A stretch of 64,000 bases of DNA, taken from contig JAPEIS010000009.1 of NCBI GenBank assembly GCA_029531795.1, positions 2,294,001 through 2,358,000 on the forward strand, given 5' to 3'. The translations under genes and the position numbers were made by a program. Under the pieces are notes generated by a model. It was not told where the DNA came from. It saw only the letters and a list, made by a program, of their open reading frames with translations, and searched no databases. Source of the stretch: Sclerotinia nivalis (Eukaryota; Ascomycota; Leotiomycetes; Helotiales; Sclerotiniaceae). Shown one piece after another: positions 9,827 to 21,827 of this stretch (the stretch's first letter is position 1; the number at the start of each line of letters is the position of its first letter).

Positions 9827-12800
9827 CTACTTCCCCTGCCCCTTCTCACTCTCCCTCCCCCTCATCTCCCTAGCCTTCAACTCCGCAACCCTAACTCTCT
9901 CCTGCAACCTCAACTTCTCCAATTGCAACGCTGGGTCAACATCTAAAGTATTCCCCATCGTCGCTGCACCACCTAAACCTTTATTTGTATTCGTATTTGT
10001 ACCACCAACCACCCCACCACCTCTAGGCATCCCTCCAACACCACCGAACCCTACACGAGGACTTCTAGCCATTCTATTTACATCTGGTATGCCTCCTTCA
10101 TTCACATTCACATTTACACTTCCACTTCCATTCATCCCTCCTGCGCCAGCACCTCCATTCGCCCCCTGCGCACCCCTCTGTTTATTAGCCGGCACTAAAT
10201 CCTTAACCCATTTCTGCGCCTCCTCACAACCCTCCATAACATATTTCAAACAAAGCGTCGCCCTCTCCTTAATATACTCATTATGACCATCATAAACACA
10301 ACAATTTAGCAAAGGCATAATCCCATTCTGATCCAACAATTGTTTTTGCACAATTGGATTTCCAGGTCCTTGTCTCCTAGGATTATTAGGTGCTACCAAT
10401 GAAGTAAGAATAATAAGGATTTGAATCTTGATACCCGACCATGGGAATTTATGAGGTGTATCATGAAGAGGTGGAAGAGTTTGTCCTGGACCTTGGAATT
10501 GAGGGGAGTTTTGTAAAGTGGGACTTTCGTATGGTCGTTCTATTGCTTGAATTCCACCTCCTGGTTGAGGTACAGGTGCTGGTCGACGATTTGGTAATGG
10601 TTGTTCAGAAAGATTCTTCCGTGCCACGCCTTGTTCGAGAGCTCGAAGAAGAGCCACAAGTTCGTAAACGCATTCCCATTCAATAAGGAGTGGTCTCATT
10701 TCTGGTATTTCTGCAATAACAGATATGAAATCAAGGTATTGTGAAAGTCCATCCTTAGCACGTTCCATATCCCATAAATCAACTGGGAAATCATTTGGAT
10801 CGCTCTTTTGAGTTCGAATTTGAGCTTGTGCATGAATGAGAGCAATACAATCAGGTACGACTCGTGTACGGAAATATGTAAAGAGGAAATGGATGAGTTT
10901 TGCATCCCTGTTGTAATCTCTTAAATCATCGTAGATAGGACTATCCTTTCGAGCTCGAAACATATAGTTAATGAGACGTAAAAGGACAGTTTGTGCTGGC
11001 GATACAATATCCTTCATGATCCTAAGAGAGCTCCAAGCATATGGCAATAAAGCGTTATGATGGAAAGACTCAATGATTTGAGCAGTAATTTGGAAAATGA
11101 AGTGTTGATCAGTTTGTTCCCAAACAGCAATGAAAACCAACATTTCTCGAAGTAAATTCTTTCCACAATCCAAAGCCAAAAACATTTTACATCGTGTCTT
11201 TTGAAGATTTTCACCAGCTGGTGTAAGTCCTGAACCCATTGAATCGACGATACAAGCTTTGACAGTCATGTGAAGAGCTTCAATTTGTTTCGTGTCGAGA
11301 ATATTAGGAATCTCGGTCAAAAGACCTCTCAAAGGTCCCTCAGCATAAGATTCATCATCATCTTCCTCATCCTCTTCTTCACCATCATCTTCACCGTCAT
11401 GTCCATCCATCGAGCGAGTATCATCAATCTCATCATGTAGAGGTGGTTCCTCTAACTGTTCATCCTGATCATAAGCATCCTGATCCTGGAAAGCACGTTG
11501 AGGAAGAAATCTATGCATAGCAGTCTCCTTACAAGCCTCTGCACGCTTCATCGCATCTTCCACAGATACCATCTTCACAACCCAACCCTCATAATTTTGA
11601 TCTCTTTGACATTTCCACCAGATATCAATCTCATGGGAGACACGAGCATAAAGTCGATCTTGCTCATATTTATCCGTCAATTCAGGTTTCCAAACTGGTG
11701 TCGTTTCTTCAGGATCAATTTCCTTATCCGCATCAGTCACGGTAAATTCATCGATTTGTGGAAGTGGTCCAGGTGTACAGGCCATATCAGCTTCCGCGGC
11801 ATATTTCTCCAGAAGCTCCCTGGCTGTTTCATCCTGATCGGCAGAATGTCTAGTCAACCAATTTTTAACCTCATGATATACCTTCTCCACATTTAGATCA
11901 TCTGGAGGCAATTCATGAACAGGATCATTATGCAAATCATTATCGAAAAGCATATCGAACCAAAACGACATCTTAAATCGATCATTACCCATCGTCCAAT
12001 TATGCGTATGTTGTAAACAAGTCACCAGAAGTTTTTTATCTGCGAAAAGTCAGCATCCACAAACCCAACAACCCGCTCGAAGTAAAGCAAGCTCAACTCA
12101 CAAAGTTCCGTAACCTCATTCAACCTCCCCCTACTATTCTCATCCACATTCTCCCCATCATACCCCTTACTAGTAACATTAACACAAAGAATAATCAACT
12201 TATGAACCTGCTTATCCAACCCGACCGCCCTACAAATCTCCTGCGCCGTCTCCTTAACCGCCAACATATTCCGACTAACCACCAACAAATTATTCAAATA
12301 ACCCAAATCCTCCGTCAACGCATCAAAATTCTTAAGGATAAGCGCCACGCTCTCCGAAACATCCAGTCCGGAAGGCGCACCCTGTTCCGTGTACGATTCG
12401 CGCAATGATCTCGAGACCAATATCGGAACAGCCAGATAAAAGATTCGTTGAAGTCGCATCCAGATATCCACATTCTTAGCTAGCGCCTCGCGCACCTCTC
12501 CTCGAGAAAGTGACATGTCCAATGTACTCCTAATCATTTTCCCCAAACCCTCCATTGTTTTCCTTCCCAGACCCGCTGCACCACCTGGCCCCCATCGCAT
12601 CTCCAACATTGTTAAAGTGGCCAAGAATCCCCTCTCTTCCAATCCATATGTATTTGTCCTTTCGGAAACCTTTTTGTTGATCTCAAAATGACTTCTGCCT
12701 CCCATTAATTCGCTCATCATGTTGGTTGGTACGAAAGCTTCGCGATTCGTGCGCATGGTTTTTGAGGATTCGTCCCACCAGGTACCAAGTCGCGTTTTAC

Positions 12801-12867
12801 ATTTGCTGCATGTTGTATTGTCGTCGCGAATATCGGGGAGGGGATGCCCGCATTCTGCGCAGTACAT
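9827..12867 (-). CDS. Ataxin-10/Ctr86-like ARM-repeat protein with N-terminal zinc ribbon
   Basis: Two exons (12867-12102, 12039-9827) flank a 62-nt intron (12040-12101, GTGAGT...CAG). They give 992 aa that read TELY-KKLLV across the junction. The start at 12867 puts a zinc ribbon at the very N-terminus (CAEC about 3-6, CSKC about 20-23). An earlier in-frame ATG at 12993 would add 42 residues without protein character. Helical segments follow, then an acidic run (about 450-480) with many Asp/Glu. Near the C-terminus, about 780-880, PIVQKQLLDQNGIMPLL...NEYIKERATLCLKYVMEG matches the Ataxin-10 domain of fungal copper-transport protein 86. The tail is a Gly/Asn-rich linker and a charged coil. 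The family has a scaffold-like role with unsettled biochemistry. Family assignment is firm, function inferred. Confidence 0.85.
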
Positions 12868-13234
12868 TTTTGGTCTTCGTTGGTTGCAGATTGAGGTATG
12901 TTGAGAGTTGAGGTGTGGGATAAGGAAAATAGCAGTATAGAATAAATTTTGGTTTGTGTACGACGTTGAGGGGTAATGTTGATGTTTGCCCACGATGCCG
13001 CTTTAGTGTCTGGATTGATCAGCAATGAACTTCAGCATCAAAAATTTATCACAAAGTAACTTGTTAAATTAATCCAAAAGTCTCATCGGTTATACAGTTA
13101 TAATAATACATTTTCACTTGTATTTATTCCATATAGCTATATAAAAAAGCCAATAAAAAGTACTGCCAAGCCAATCAATGTCACATGTCAGATTGCCCCT
13201 CCTTTCTCATGCCGCAATTGCAAACCCCCTTCAC
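12868..13234. other. Spacer between Ataxin-10-like gene and ABC transporter gene
   Basis: This short region holds the upstream sequence of the Ataxin-10-like gene and the 3' end of the ABC transporter gene. No other feature was seen. Confidence 0.5.
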
Positions 13235-16200
13235 TTACATTGGAACAAGCTCTATTTCCTCAGACCAACCATGCTTCCTGGATTGAGGACTATCCTCTTT
13301 ATATCCACTAACTTTAACAAAACTTCTCTCTGAATGACTAACTCCACTTGGCTCACTGGCATGTTTATCTTTCGAACCCGACGAGCACTCCACATCTCCG
13401 TTTGGTTTGCCCTTCCAACTCTTCGGGACTCTAACAAGCCAGTATATAAATAAAGTCATAAAGACATTAAAACTCACATAAGTCCACATAATACAGAAGT
13501 TACGCCATCGATTCGTATAACTCATACCCGCACGAGCCAGGAAGTCATTCGAATCCTTCAAAGGACAATAAACACATCTACTCTTCGCGGAGGGGTTGGT
13601 AAGGTATCCTCCAGCTTGATGCAGATAGCTAGCCATGTAGGAGCCGCAGCTACTTCCCGTCACTGGTTCGAAATGAAGGAACTCATATTGAGAACATTTG
13701 ACAGGGACGTCCGCAAGGCCAACTGAGAGCATGCCATCGACTAGATAACTGAACGGAGATAGACGCCATACGATGTCCCATACTTGAGGTAATGTTGTAG
13801 GTGCTGAAATTATGCTGAAGCATAACAGTTAGCTGTTATCTTATATGAAAACAGATGAGATATAATAATACTTACCCACAGAACAACAATGACAGCAAAA
13901 ATGCAGCATTTGATAAATTCCCGGCCATCTCCGTAAGCTCAAGACCAACCTGTACCATATATCCGAAGGTACTTGCATATATAAGATATACCCATATCAG
14001 CAGAAGCATCACTCCATTTCTTTCAAGCATCGTTTTCGTTATTAGCGCATTGCGATACATGCCCATAGGGTAATACCAACTCAGAAATGTGATGATCGCC
14101 AGAAAGGTGTTCCATGATATTTCAACAAGTATATTGCTGATAATAAAAGCTGGCCATGAATACATCCTTGCAGGACTTTCACGTGCTTCGAACAAAGCTC
14201 GTTGCACCAAGAAGTTCGGTAGAAGTTGCGAAACGAAACTGAATGCCAACGTCCTACAAAACAATTAACAGAGTTTTACCTGACACCAAAATGATCAGCT
14301 CACAAAAGCATCAACACTCCGAAAGTCTGATTTTCCAGATCTTGCAAAGACTCCGCATCCTTGAAGAACGAGAGTCCAAGAAATAGAGCCTGTTGGCAAT
14401 AATTAGCTTTCAGCTGATGTGTGATGATCGAGGGGAGTAAGCGAACATAAAAAAGGGATAATCCGATTTTCGAATAAATGTAAGAAGGTGTGCGCCAGTA
14501 ATGTAAGTTTGTTCTCCGGAAACATTGCCAGACTTGCACTACAAATGGCGTAGCGAATTCTTTGCGATGGGGCGGTTTCTTTGTTCCTGTCAGGAAAAAG
14601 CTGGATCTTGCAACTAATGCCTTTCTCATATGATCCAATTTTCGATGAACAAGCACTAGTTCATGACTATTTTTCCAGACCTCGGGCCAGTTTACAAGAC
14701 TTTGTGATCCAGGAGTACATCCGATAGATCTTTTTCAAGTTAACTATAGCTCAAATATTGGTTGGAAAACTTACTGCATGATCCATCCAGCTACATTTCC
14801 ATCCGGAGGACAAGGGTGAGCTCCATTGGCCTCAAAATATTTCTTGACAGTTTCGCAATTTTCACCAATCCTACCAAAGTATATTGGTCGACCCCCAGGG
14901 GCAAGGAAGAGCAAACGATCGAAGCGCTGAAACAAAGTCGTAGATGGTTGATGGATTGTACATAAAACCGCTTGACCATGAGCTGTAATCTTTTTCAGGA
15001 GCTCAACTACTTCCCACGACGTGCTACTGTCAAGACTAGAAGTAGGCTCGTCCAAGAAAAGTAGAAGTTTCGGTTTAGCAGCAAGCTCAATACCTATAGT
15101 CAATTTCGTTCGTTGTTCAATGTTCAGCCCTGTATTTCCATTAGCTATTAGCCTAGTCACATGAACCTATCTGGTCTTACAAACCTTCGCCTGGAACCCC
15201 TACAATTGCATCTGCATACACATCCATTTCCAACAGCTTAATTACTTCTTCCACATAAGCAAGCTTCTCTTTTTTGGTACTCTTCCTTGATTGACGCATG
15301 ATGGCACTAAATTGTAGTGCTTCGCGCACTGTCATTGTTGGAAGATGAAAGTCTTGTTGTTGGACATATCCAACTTTGCGTTGAAACGATATATCCTTTA
15401 TGCAGCCATCAACAAAAGCTTCACCCGAGACAATACCAATACTGCTCCTAGACGCAAGAACATCTAGTAACGAGGTTTTACCTGCTCCTGATGGTCCCTA
15501 CAAGTCATTCTTATCAGCATGGTCATGCAACCCGGTCTCTCAGACATACCATAAGAGCGGTCAAAGTTCCTGGTTTCACCCAACCATCAACATGATCCAG
15601 GATCCGACGTGTACCATCTACTGTTTTGATATCGAGGCAAATGTCCTTCCATTGAAAAGTAGATGTTTGCCTGTGTAATTTGCTTATCGGATCACCGTTC
15701 CCATACTTATGAATATCCGCCCCGGAGTATATTTCAAGATGTCTTTGCCTCCTGGGCTGTGGCTTGTGTCCCCGTTGGAACAACAGAATTTCTCCATTTA
15801 ATTCCGTTGATAAACGACCTGTAGTAACCAAGTATGCAGCCATAAAAAATGCCATGAAAGCGAGTAAAATGCTCATGTTCCTGAGTACATTAGTTTAAAA
15901 TCAAAAGCATTTCGAACTCCCTGATATCGAATATTTAAAGTGTGTGAGTTTGTTACATACCGCCATAGATGATTAGGTTGAAAACCAAATCTAAGCTCAA
16001 GATATATAGTCCCCAATACATCTTCAAAGCCCGCGATAGACCCAACAACGGAACATACTCGATTGTGAGGACTCGTGCCAATGTAAGATGGTCCAGTTGG
16101 GACAAGATTCGCACATGGAAATATGCGCCCAGAAAATTCGTTGATTATCAGACTTTCGTAGGCGTACGCGACAGGATTAATGTAAGCAATCCACTGGAAC

Positions 16201-18503
16201 CATGAAACCATATACATCGGCGGTATGACGAATCCTGCATACATCATGAAAATTAAGACAATAATGGCGGTTGTACAAAGAGCTTGAGCAAGAGATCGAT
16301 AACAAGTCCCAATGGTTCTAAACACCATAGAAAGTGTCATATTGATAACGAAGGAGAAGGCAACGAATGTGAAAAAAGCCGTTGACGTTCTTCTTAAATT
16401 CGTCATGAAGTAGAGAATAGCGTTGAACAACAATGTGCTGCAAAGTTTGCCTGGCATGCTGCATATGATTGAAGAAAATGCTTCAGCGAACGGATGAACA
16501 AACGCATATCTTGCTTGTTTCTCTATAACGGGACGCTGGCTAATTAACTGGATAATCTAGAGTAGTGTCAGTTATCCGAATATATAACAAGACCTTCTTT
16601 TACTTACCTCAAACGAGCCCGTAGTAGCATTGAATAATATTGTGATAAACAGCAATGTACTTCTACTATTGATACTGGTGGTATCGCCAGATAGATTGTA
16701 GAAGGTGATACCAATGATTAAAGCCATCAAAATGTTGGTTGCGAGGCCAATTATTGTGGAGTTCATATCGCTACGTAACCTCTGGAAACCTCTAACAATA
16801 CACAAGATAACTTGTTGTCTTGGACAGAGCATGTACGCTGATTTGGTCCGTCTGAAACTTGATTAGCCAAACTATGATTTCATTGAAGAAAGCAGACGAA
16901 CAGATACTTCGCTTGCTGAGATCGTCGTGCAGCTGCAAAATCAAGAGCATGGGTTCCATCAAATGGGTACTCGTTTTCATACGCTTCGAGTTCTTGCATA
17001 AGTCTTGCATAATGACGACTTGTTTTCCAGACCATAACAAATTCTTCGGGTGTCCGTGGTACTCGGAACTCAAAACCTGGTCTCCATGACGGTCAGTGGA
17101 AATTCATGTGGAGGAAGTTCAACGTTCAGTACTGGATTGTTCTCTCATCTGGACTTGTGAGGGACGTCAAGAAATCTGCAGTAGTCTGATCTGGAGGACA
17201 AATGAAACCCATCTCGATGAAAAACGTTTTAGCTTCACCACATGAACCAAAGTATATCTGCCGTCCTTCGTACAGCACCTGTGATGCTCGTTAATAGTGT
17301 CCTGTGAGGAATTTCTGGAAAGTCATGTACTGTAACTTTATCAAATAGCTATGGATTTGGAGTTAGCAGTGCTCTCCCTAGATCGCAACCAAATCTTACA
17401 TCATAAGCACTCTGAGGAGGTTGATATAATGCAATGCATGCAGTTGTTCTTCCAAGGGTCGTTGAAAGTCGAACCATCTTACAAAAATCAAGTGTATAGG
17501 AATTATCCAGGCCTCTAGTACTGTTATCCCAACACTGTAGTGTACATCCACTCAGGGCTGCTTCTGCAATGCTCACTCTCTTCCTCTTATGTCTATTGAT
17601 ACCTTTGACAGAATCATTTCCCACCAGTACTTTCTCAACGTGACTAAGGCCTAGAGTTGCCATCATAACATCCCTCATATGTTCCGCATACACTTGTCGA
17701 GTTACTCCCGGAAAAGTAAAATCAGGCGGTGCTCGAGCCTTGGCTGCAAAAAGTAAAGTCTCACCAACAGTCAAATTCGTAAAATGACTATCTGACTCGG
17801 CCAAATAAATGGCCTCACCTCGGAATCGTTGATGCATTTCAGTCATAGAGACTCCTTGGTAATTGATATCGGAGTCTGGCTCGATGAAAAGTCCATGAGT
17901 ATCCCCAGATATTGTTTTCAGTAAAGAAGAAACCCCACTACCTGGCCTTCCAAGAAGTAATAACATTTCTCCATGCTCAATCAAGCCATCAAAACCTTTT
18001 AATATCTGAACCTTTTGTTTTCCAGACCCAACTAACCATCGAGCAAAAGCGCCGATTTCAAACACAATATTTGCAACATTTTTCTGATAGTCGGTTGGTT
18101 TTCTGAAACTATAGACACTCAAGTTCTCAAAAGAAAATCCTGCACTTCTCCGAGGATATCGTCTCGGATCCTGTCCCATAAAGGCAACCAAGTTCGAAAT
18201 CCATTCTTCCGGACTAAAATTGTTGCTACGGGGATTTAAAGGCGAATTCGGAAGCAGATTCAAGAAAGGATTTTTGAATTGATCTGATGGTACTGGCGCC
18301 TTTAATGGACTCAAGAGTGTTGATGGAAGCTCGAAACGTTGCTCGGCGAATGAAGGTCGAGACAGCGACGGATCTTGAAATGGGTCACTTGGTTGAGGAG
18401 CGCATTCCACTTTCTGGTGTTTTTCACGTGGATAAGCTGTATGAACTCGAGATGGTGGGGTAATAGGAGGTTCCTTTAACCTTGAGTATCCCGAATTATC
18501 CAT
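13235..18503 (-). CDS. PDR/CDR-type full-size ABC transporter (ABCG), 13 exons
   Basis: Exons: 18503-17400, 17348-17331, 17278-17133, 17081-16908, 16851-16608, 16556-15961, 15880-15550, 15497-15185, 15129-14775, 14729-14447, 14389-14304, 14253-13876, 13814-13235. Together they encode 1,535 aa, normal for a full-size plasma-membrane drug/metabolite exporter of (NBD-TMD)2 layout. NBD1 has [12 protein letters not shown] (about 185-196) and [13 protein letters not shown]2 has Walker [13 protein letters not shown] (about 872), VGYVQQQD, degenerate signature [12 protein letters not shown], Walker B LLLFLDEP and switch IHQP. The C-terminus has the family's [22 protein letters not shown] and RWRNF...YWLVRVPK motifs. 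The oddity is the NBD1 signature, which reads GINRHK where the family has GVSGGE (17586-17603). The second exon is only 18 nt. The intron at 14390-14446 is in frame and could be retained. The substrate is unknown. Confidence 0.9.
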
Positions 18504-19244
18504 GATAGTTTTGAATATCAAATTGACGGACGACAATGTTCAAAGACAATATGATGGTTAGAAACGTCAAGGCCGTTATTTGCATGAAAGTCGGTGGTGA
18601 AAACATAACAGGAAATTTGGAACACACTGAGTTCGAGTTCTCAAGCAAAACCCGATTTGACATCGTATATAGAAGGAGCACTTGCCCAGACGTACCTACC
18701 AGATTTGCCCACTCGACTGCACAGAGATAAAATATCTCTCCTGGTCGGGCCTTTTAGGAGGGCCGAGGAGACAATGGCAATAAAGTACCTAGTACTTTCA
18801 AGCTTCACCAACATTTCTTTTATAAATCCTACTCAAATAAGAAAGAAAAAGTGAATGAATAGTCTAGCAGGAATATCAAATATATATATACAGGTACTCA
18901 TACATTATTCACCAACCCCTCAACTGGATTGATTACCTAGGTAATAATTTATCATTCACTAGGGACCAACCAATATAGTTGAAATAAGAAACAAACTTTG
19001 ATATCATATACAACACTAAACATTACCTCAGCCTAATACCCTATCTGCTTTGAATACCCGCTGTGAATACATCTCGAACCAAAGTTTAAATGCAAACCAA
19101 ACGCTTGAAGTAGCACATTTGACAACTTGAATTTACGCTGAAGCACCGCCAAAACCTGCTTTGCTGCGCATAACTCACCAAAATTCCATCCGTCTTGGCT
19201 TTTTCCGAAACGATAAACCCAAATCCTCGCTCATCCCCATCGTT
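18504..19244. promoter_or_regulatory. Upstream region of the ABC transporter gene
   Basis: This 0.74-kb spacer contains the ABC transporter promoter and the 3' flank of the Slm-like gene. A perfect palindrome TTACCTAGGTAA lies at 18933-18944. No factor is assigned to it. No gene is seen. Confidence 0.4.
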
Positions 19245-20946
19245 TCAACCAGTCTTCTCTGGTACTTTCCCCGGAGCAAAATCGGTTGCATTCGTCTGCG
19301 CCACAGGACTAGCAACCGTCTCACCCCCAGTAATAGTTCCGGTGGTCTGCATCGAAGCCGGTTGCTTTTCCACCGGGTAAGTTGCTGAGCTTTGTCTCGA
19401 GTCAGTTGGACTCATGGGACTCGTTGGCCCACTGCTAGAGGGATCTGTTGGACCCGATCCCGCGACCGATCGGATAACTTCATACCACTTATTTGCATCG
19501 GCGGCCGAATGCGCTTTGAATGCAATTTCGGGTGTACCGGACAATTTACTTCCTATTCCCTTGGAGACATCCTTTCCTTTGATGTTGAATTTCTCGCCAC
19601 TGGTGCTGCCAATTATTGCATCTGGCAAGTAGATGGATAGCTCTGGGACGGGGTCTTTACGTATGTTATCGTTGTCCTTGAATTCGTGGAGGAATCTACT
19701 GGGAGTTACCACGTAATAGCCTGTCGTGTAACCAGCGAAGCTTAATTTGTTTCTGCTCTTGCGCTCAAGGGAGCCTTCGATGAGAGGCTGAGTGCTGGCA
19801 TGGTTTTGGTTGGGAAAGCTAATAGCTTCCACCGAACGATCGGAGCCGTTAGGATCGACAAGTAGAGCTTGGTTGCGGCGGACGAAACCTTCCCATTCGA
19901 TATTTGGAGGGACACCTTGGCAACTGTTGAGCATATCTCCCCATAGTGTTTGTTCCCTTTGAGACTGGCTCGTGACGATTTGAGTGAAACTCATCATAGC
20001 CTGCTGAATGATCTCGATAACGTGGGCCTCAAATTGTGCAAAGTTATTTTGAACTTGAATAAGATCATGACGATTGGTGTTCTCCTCCAAAACTTGCTTG
20101 TGAAGTCGGTGTATAATACCTCGGTGGACGACGTATGGATCTTCAGCTGACTTCATGGTAGCAGCGCTGGACTGATAGTTCGAAGCTTGTGATCCTAGAA
20201 GCTCGATGTGTTTTTGTGTGATATTTCTGGCTTTTTCAACTTCTTTCGCGCCCTTTGCAGCTCCGGATAACAACTCCTTAGACTTGTGTTTGATTTCTTT
20301 GTGTAGTCGATCGAGAATTGGAATTACCGTGCCTTTCAGGTTCTTCTCCGTTTCGAGGTGAGAGTTTATTAAACCCTATCAGATCAGCGTTTGCGCAGTA
20401 ATAAACACCGCTCATCATACCTGAGTATTAGTTCTCATATTTTCGAACATTCCAGCCATACCTAAATAATTGGTTATTATTTCGTTCTAGAATCGCAATT
20501 GGTAATTGTTGAAGACATATCTTACCTCCCAATTCCTGCTGAAAATGATGCCCCTCCTTTAAGGGGTTCGCGATACTCTTCAAAACCTTCTCATATTCCT
20601 TCGATTGTTGCTTTTGCATTTTCTCCGTAGCTCCAATATATTCCTCGAGATATCCAACCGCATGTTTCCAAGCTCTCAATCTTTCTGCTAATAATTCGGA
20701 AGTCTGCGCGCAAAAATGTTATTAGCATCAGGAGTCCCTATGCCTTCCCTGTCCCCAAACTCAATAAAAAGAAGTACGCACATCACTCGGATTCTCCGTC
20801 GGCACCGCCTCTCCCTCATCAGTGCGATCCGTGAAAGCACTACTGGTCGAGAGGGTCCTCACGGGCATACCAGGAGGATGCGATCCAGGGGGTCCAGCTA
20901 CCTGACTCCCAGACATATTGGCGTGTAAAGACTGTTGGCGCATCAT
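19245..20946 (-). CDS. Slm1/Slm2-type PI(4,5)P2-binding protein (F-BAR-like plus PH)
   Basis: Four exons (20946-20782, 20703-20526, 20461-20421, 20375-19245) give 504 aa. After a Ser/Pro-rich N-terminus, residues about 55-290 form the helical BAR-like domain (TSELLAERLRAWKHAVGYL..., KGTVIPILDRLHKEIKHKSKE). Residues about 326-432 are the PH domain (LIEGSLERKSRNKL ... AHSAADANKWYEVIRSV). The C-terminal 70 residues are Ser/Thr/Pro-rich. Yeast Slm1/Slm2 bind PI(4,5)P2 at eisosomes, are phosphorylated by TORC2 and control actin and sphingolipid signalling; this role is inferred here. Length and domain order fit the family. Introns are 78, 64 and 45 nt. A second ATG directly follows the first, so the start is ambiguous by one codon. 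Confidence 0.92.
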
Positions 20947-21827
20947 CTTGAATTAGTTTTCTGTTTTCCCAAAACAAAATATGGTTATATGCAAAGAGGA
21001 AGTCAAGACTGATGACAGGAGACTGAAGACAAAATATATATACGAAGATGTTCACTGTTCGGAAACGATAAGCAAAAGACCCTACCTAGCTACTGAGTGG
21101 GGTGGTATTCGCGACCCCTTGTTGTGTTGCCCACAGGTCTGTCTGCCGGTAATATTGAAATCCTTGTTATGAATGAATTCAGTGGAAGGCCCGGAGGCAG
21201 GGTTCAATGAATGTTTCTCGCTTTCGTACGAGATTAAATGAAATAAAGATCCGTTGATAATTTTAGAACAAAGAGTAGAAGTTGAGGTAGATGAGATTGT
21301 TTTGAGATCATCGAGTATAAGGAAGTTTATTTGTACTTGTGTTTGTTTAGTGAATGCCCTTCCGCATTAAAGAGATCTTCCCAGCTTCCTATTAGTACCT
21401 AGCTCCCACTAAAACACTCCTTTCTTTTAGTTATATCAACAATACGTCATCGACCGCAAGATCTCTTCAAAGTTCACCTGCATTTCTCTGGTAAAATTCA
21501 CAAAGCATGAAAACATCTGAAGTTTGAAAATTACTTTAATCCATGCACTGCCACAATTCACTCAAATCCCTAGCAAAATATTCTCTGATGAAACAAAGAA
21601 ACCAAAAATATATGACGATCAATTCATCTCAAGTAGCTCGGATTATATGGCTGGGATTTTTGCTTGGTCTGGATCGGGAAAGACCCTGATTTTTTAATCT
21701 ATCTAGGACTCGGAATTACGAGTATGATGATAAGGGTCATGTCCGATAATTTTATTGAATTCATGTCTCCACACAATATTGAAATGCAAGTCTAGCGTTA
21801 TTGATAATGATGTTATCATGTAAATCT
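20947..21827. other. Spacer upstream of the Slm-like gene
   Basis: This holds the promoter and 5' leader of the Slm-like gene and the 3' flank of the GH78 gene. No gene or repeat was recognised. Confidence 0.5.

Noticed and set aside
12022..12993. Separate gene encoding only the zinc-ribbon half of the Ataxin-10-like protein
   Set aside because: A 62-nt intron at 12040-12101 joins it in phase to the downstream Ataxin-10-like frame. One gene explains both.
13235..18536. ABC transporter as a frameshifted pseudogene
   Set aside because: At first the many separate frames suggested a broken gene. Each break coincides with GT-AG intron signals, and the exons join in phase over 1,535 aa with no stop, so the gene is intact apart from the altered signature.
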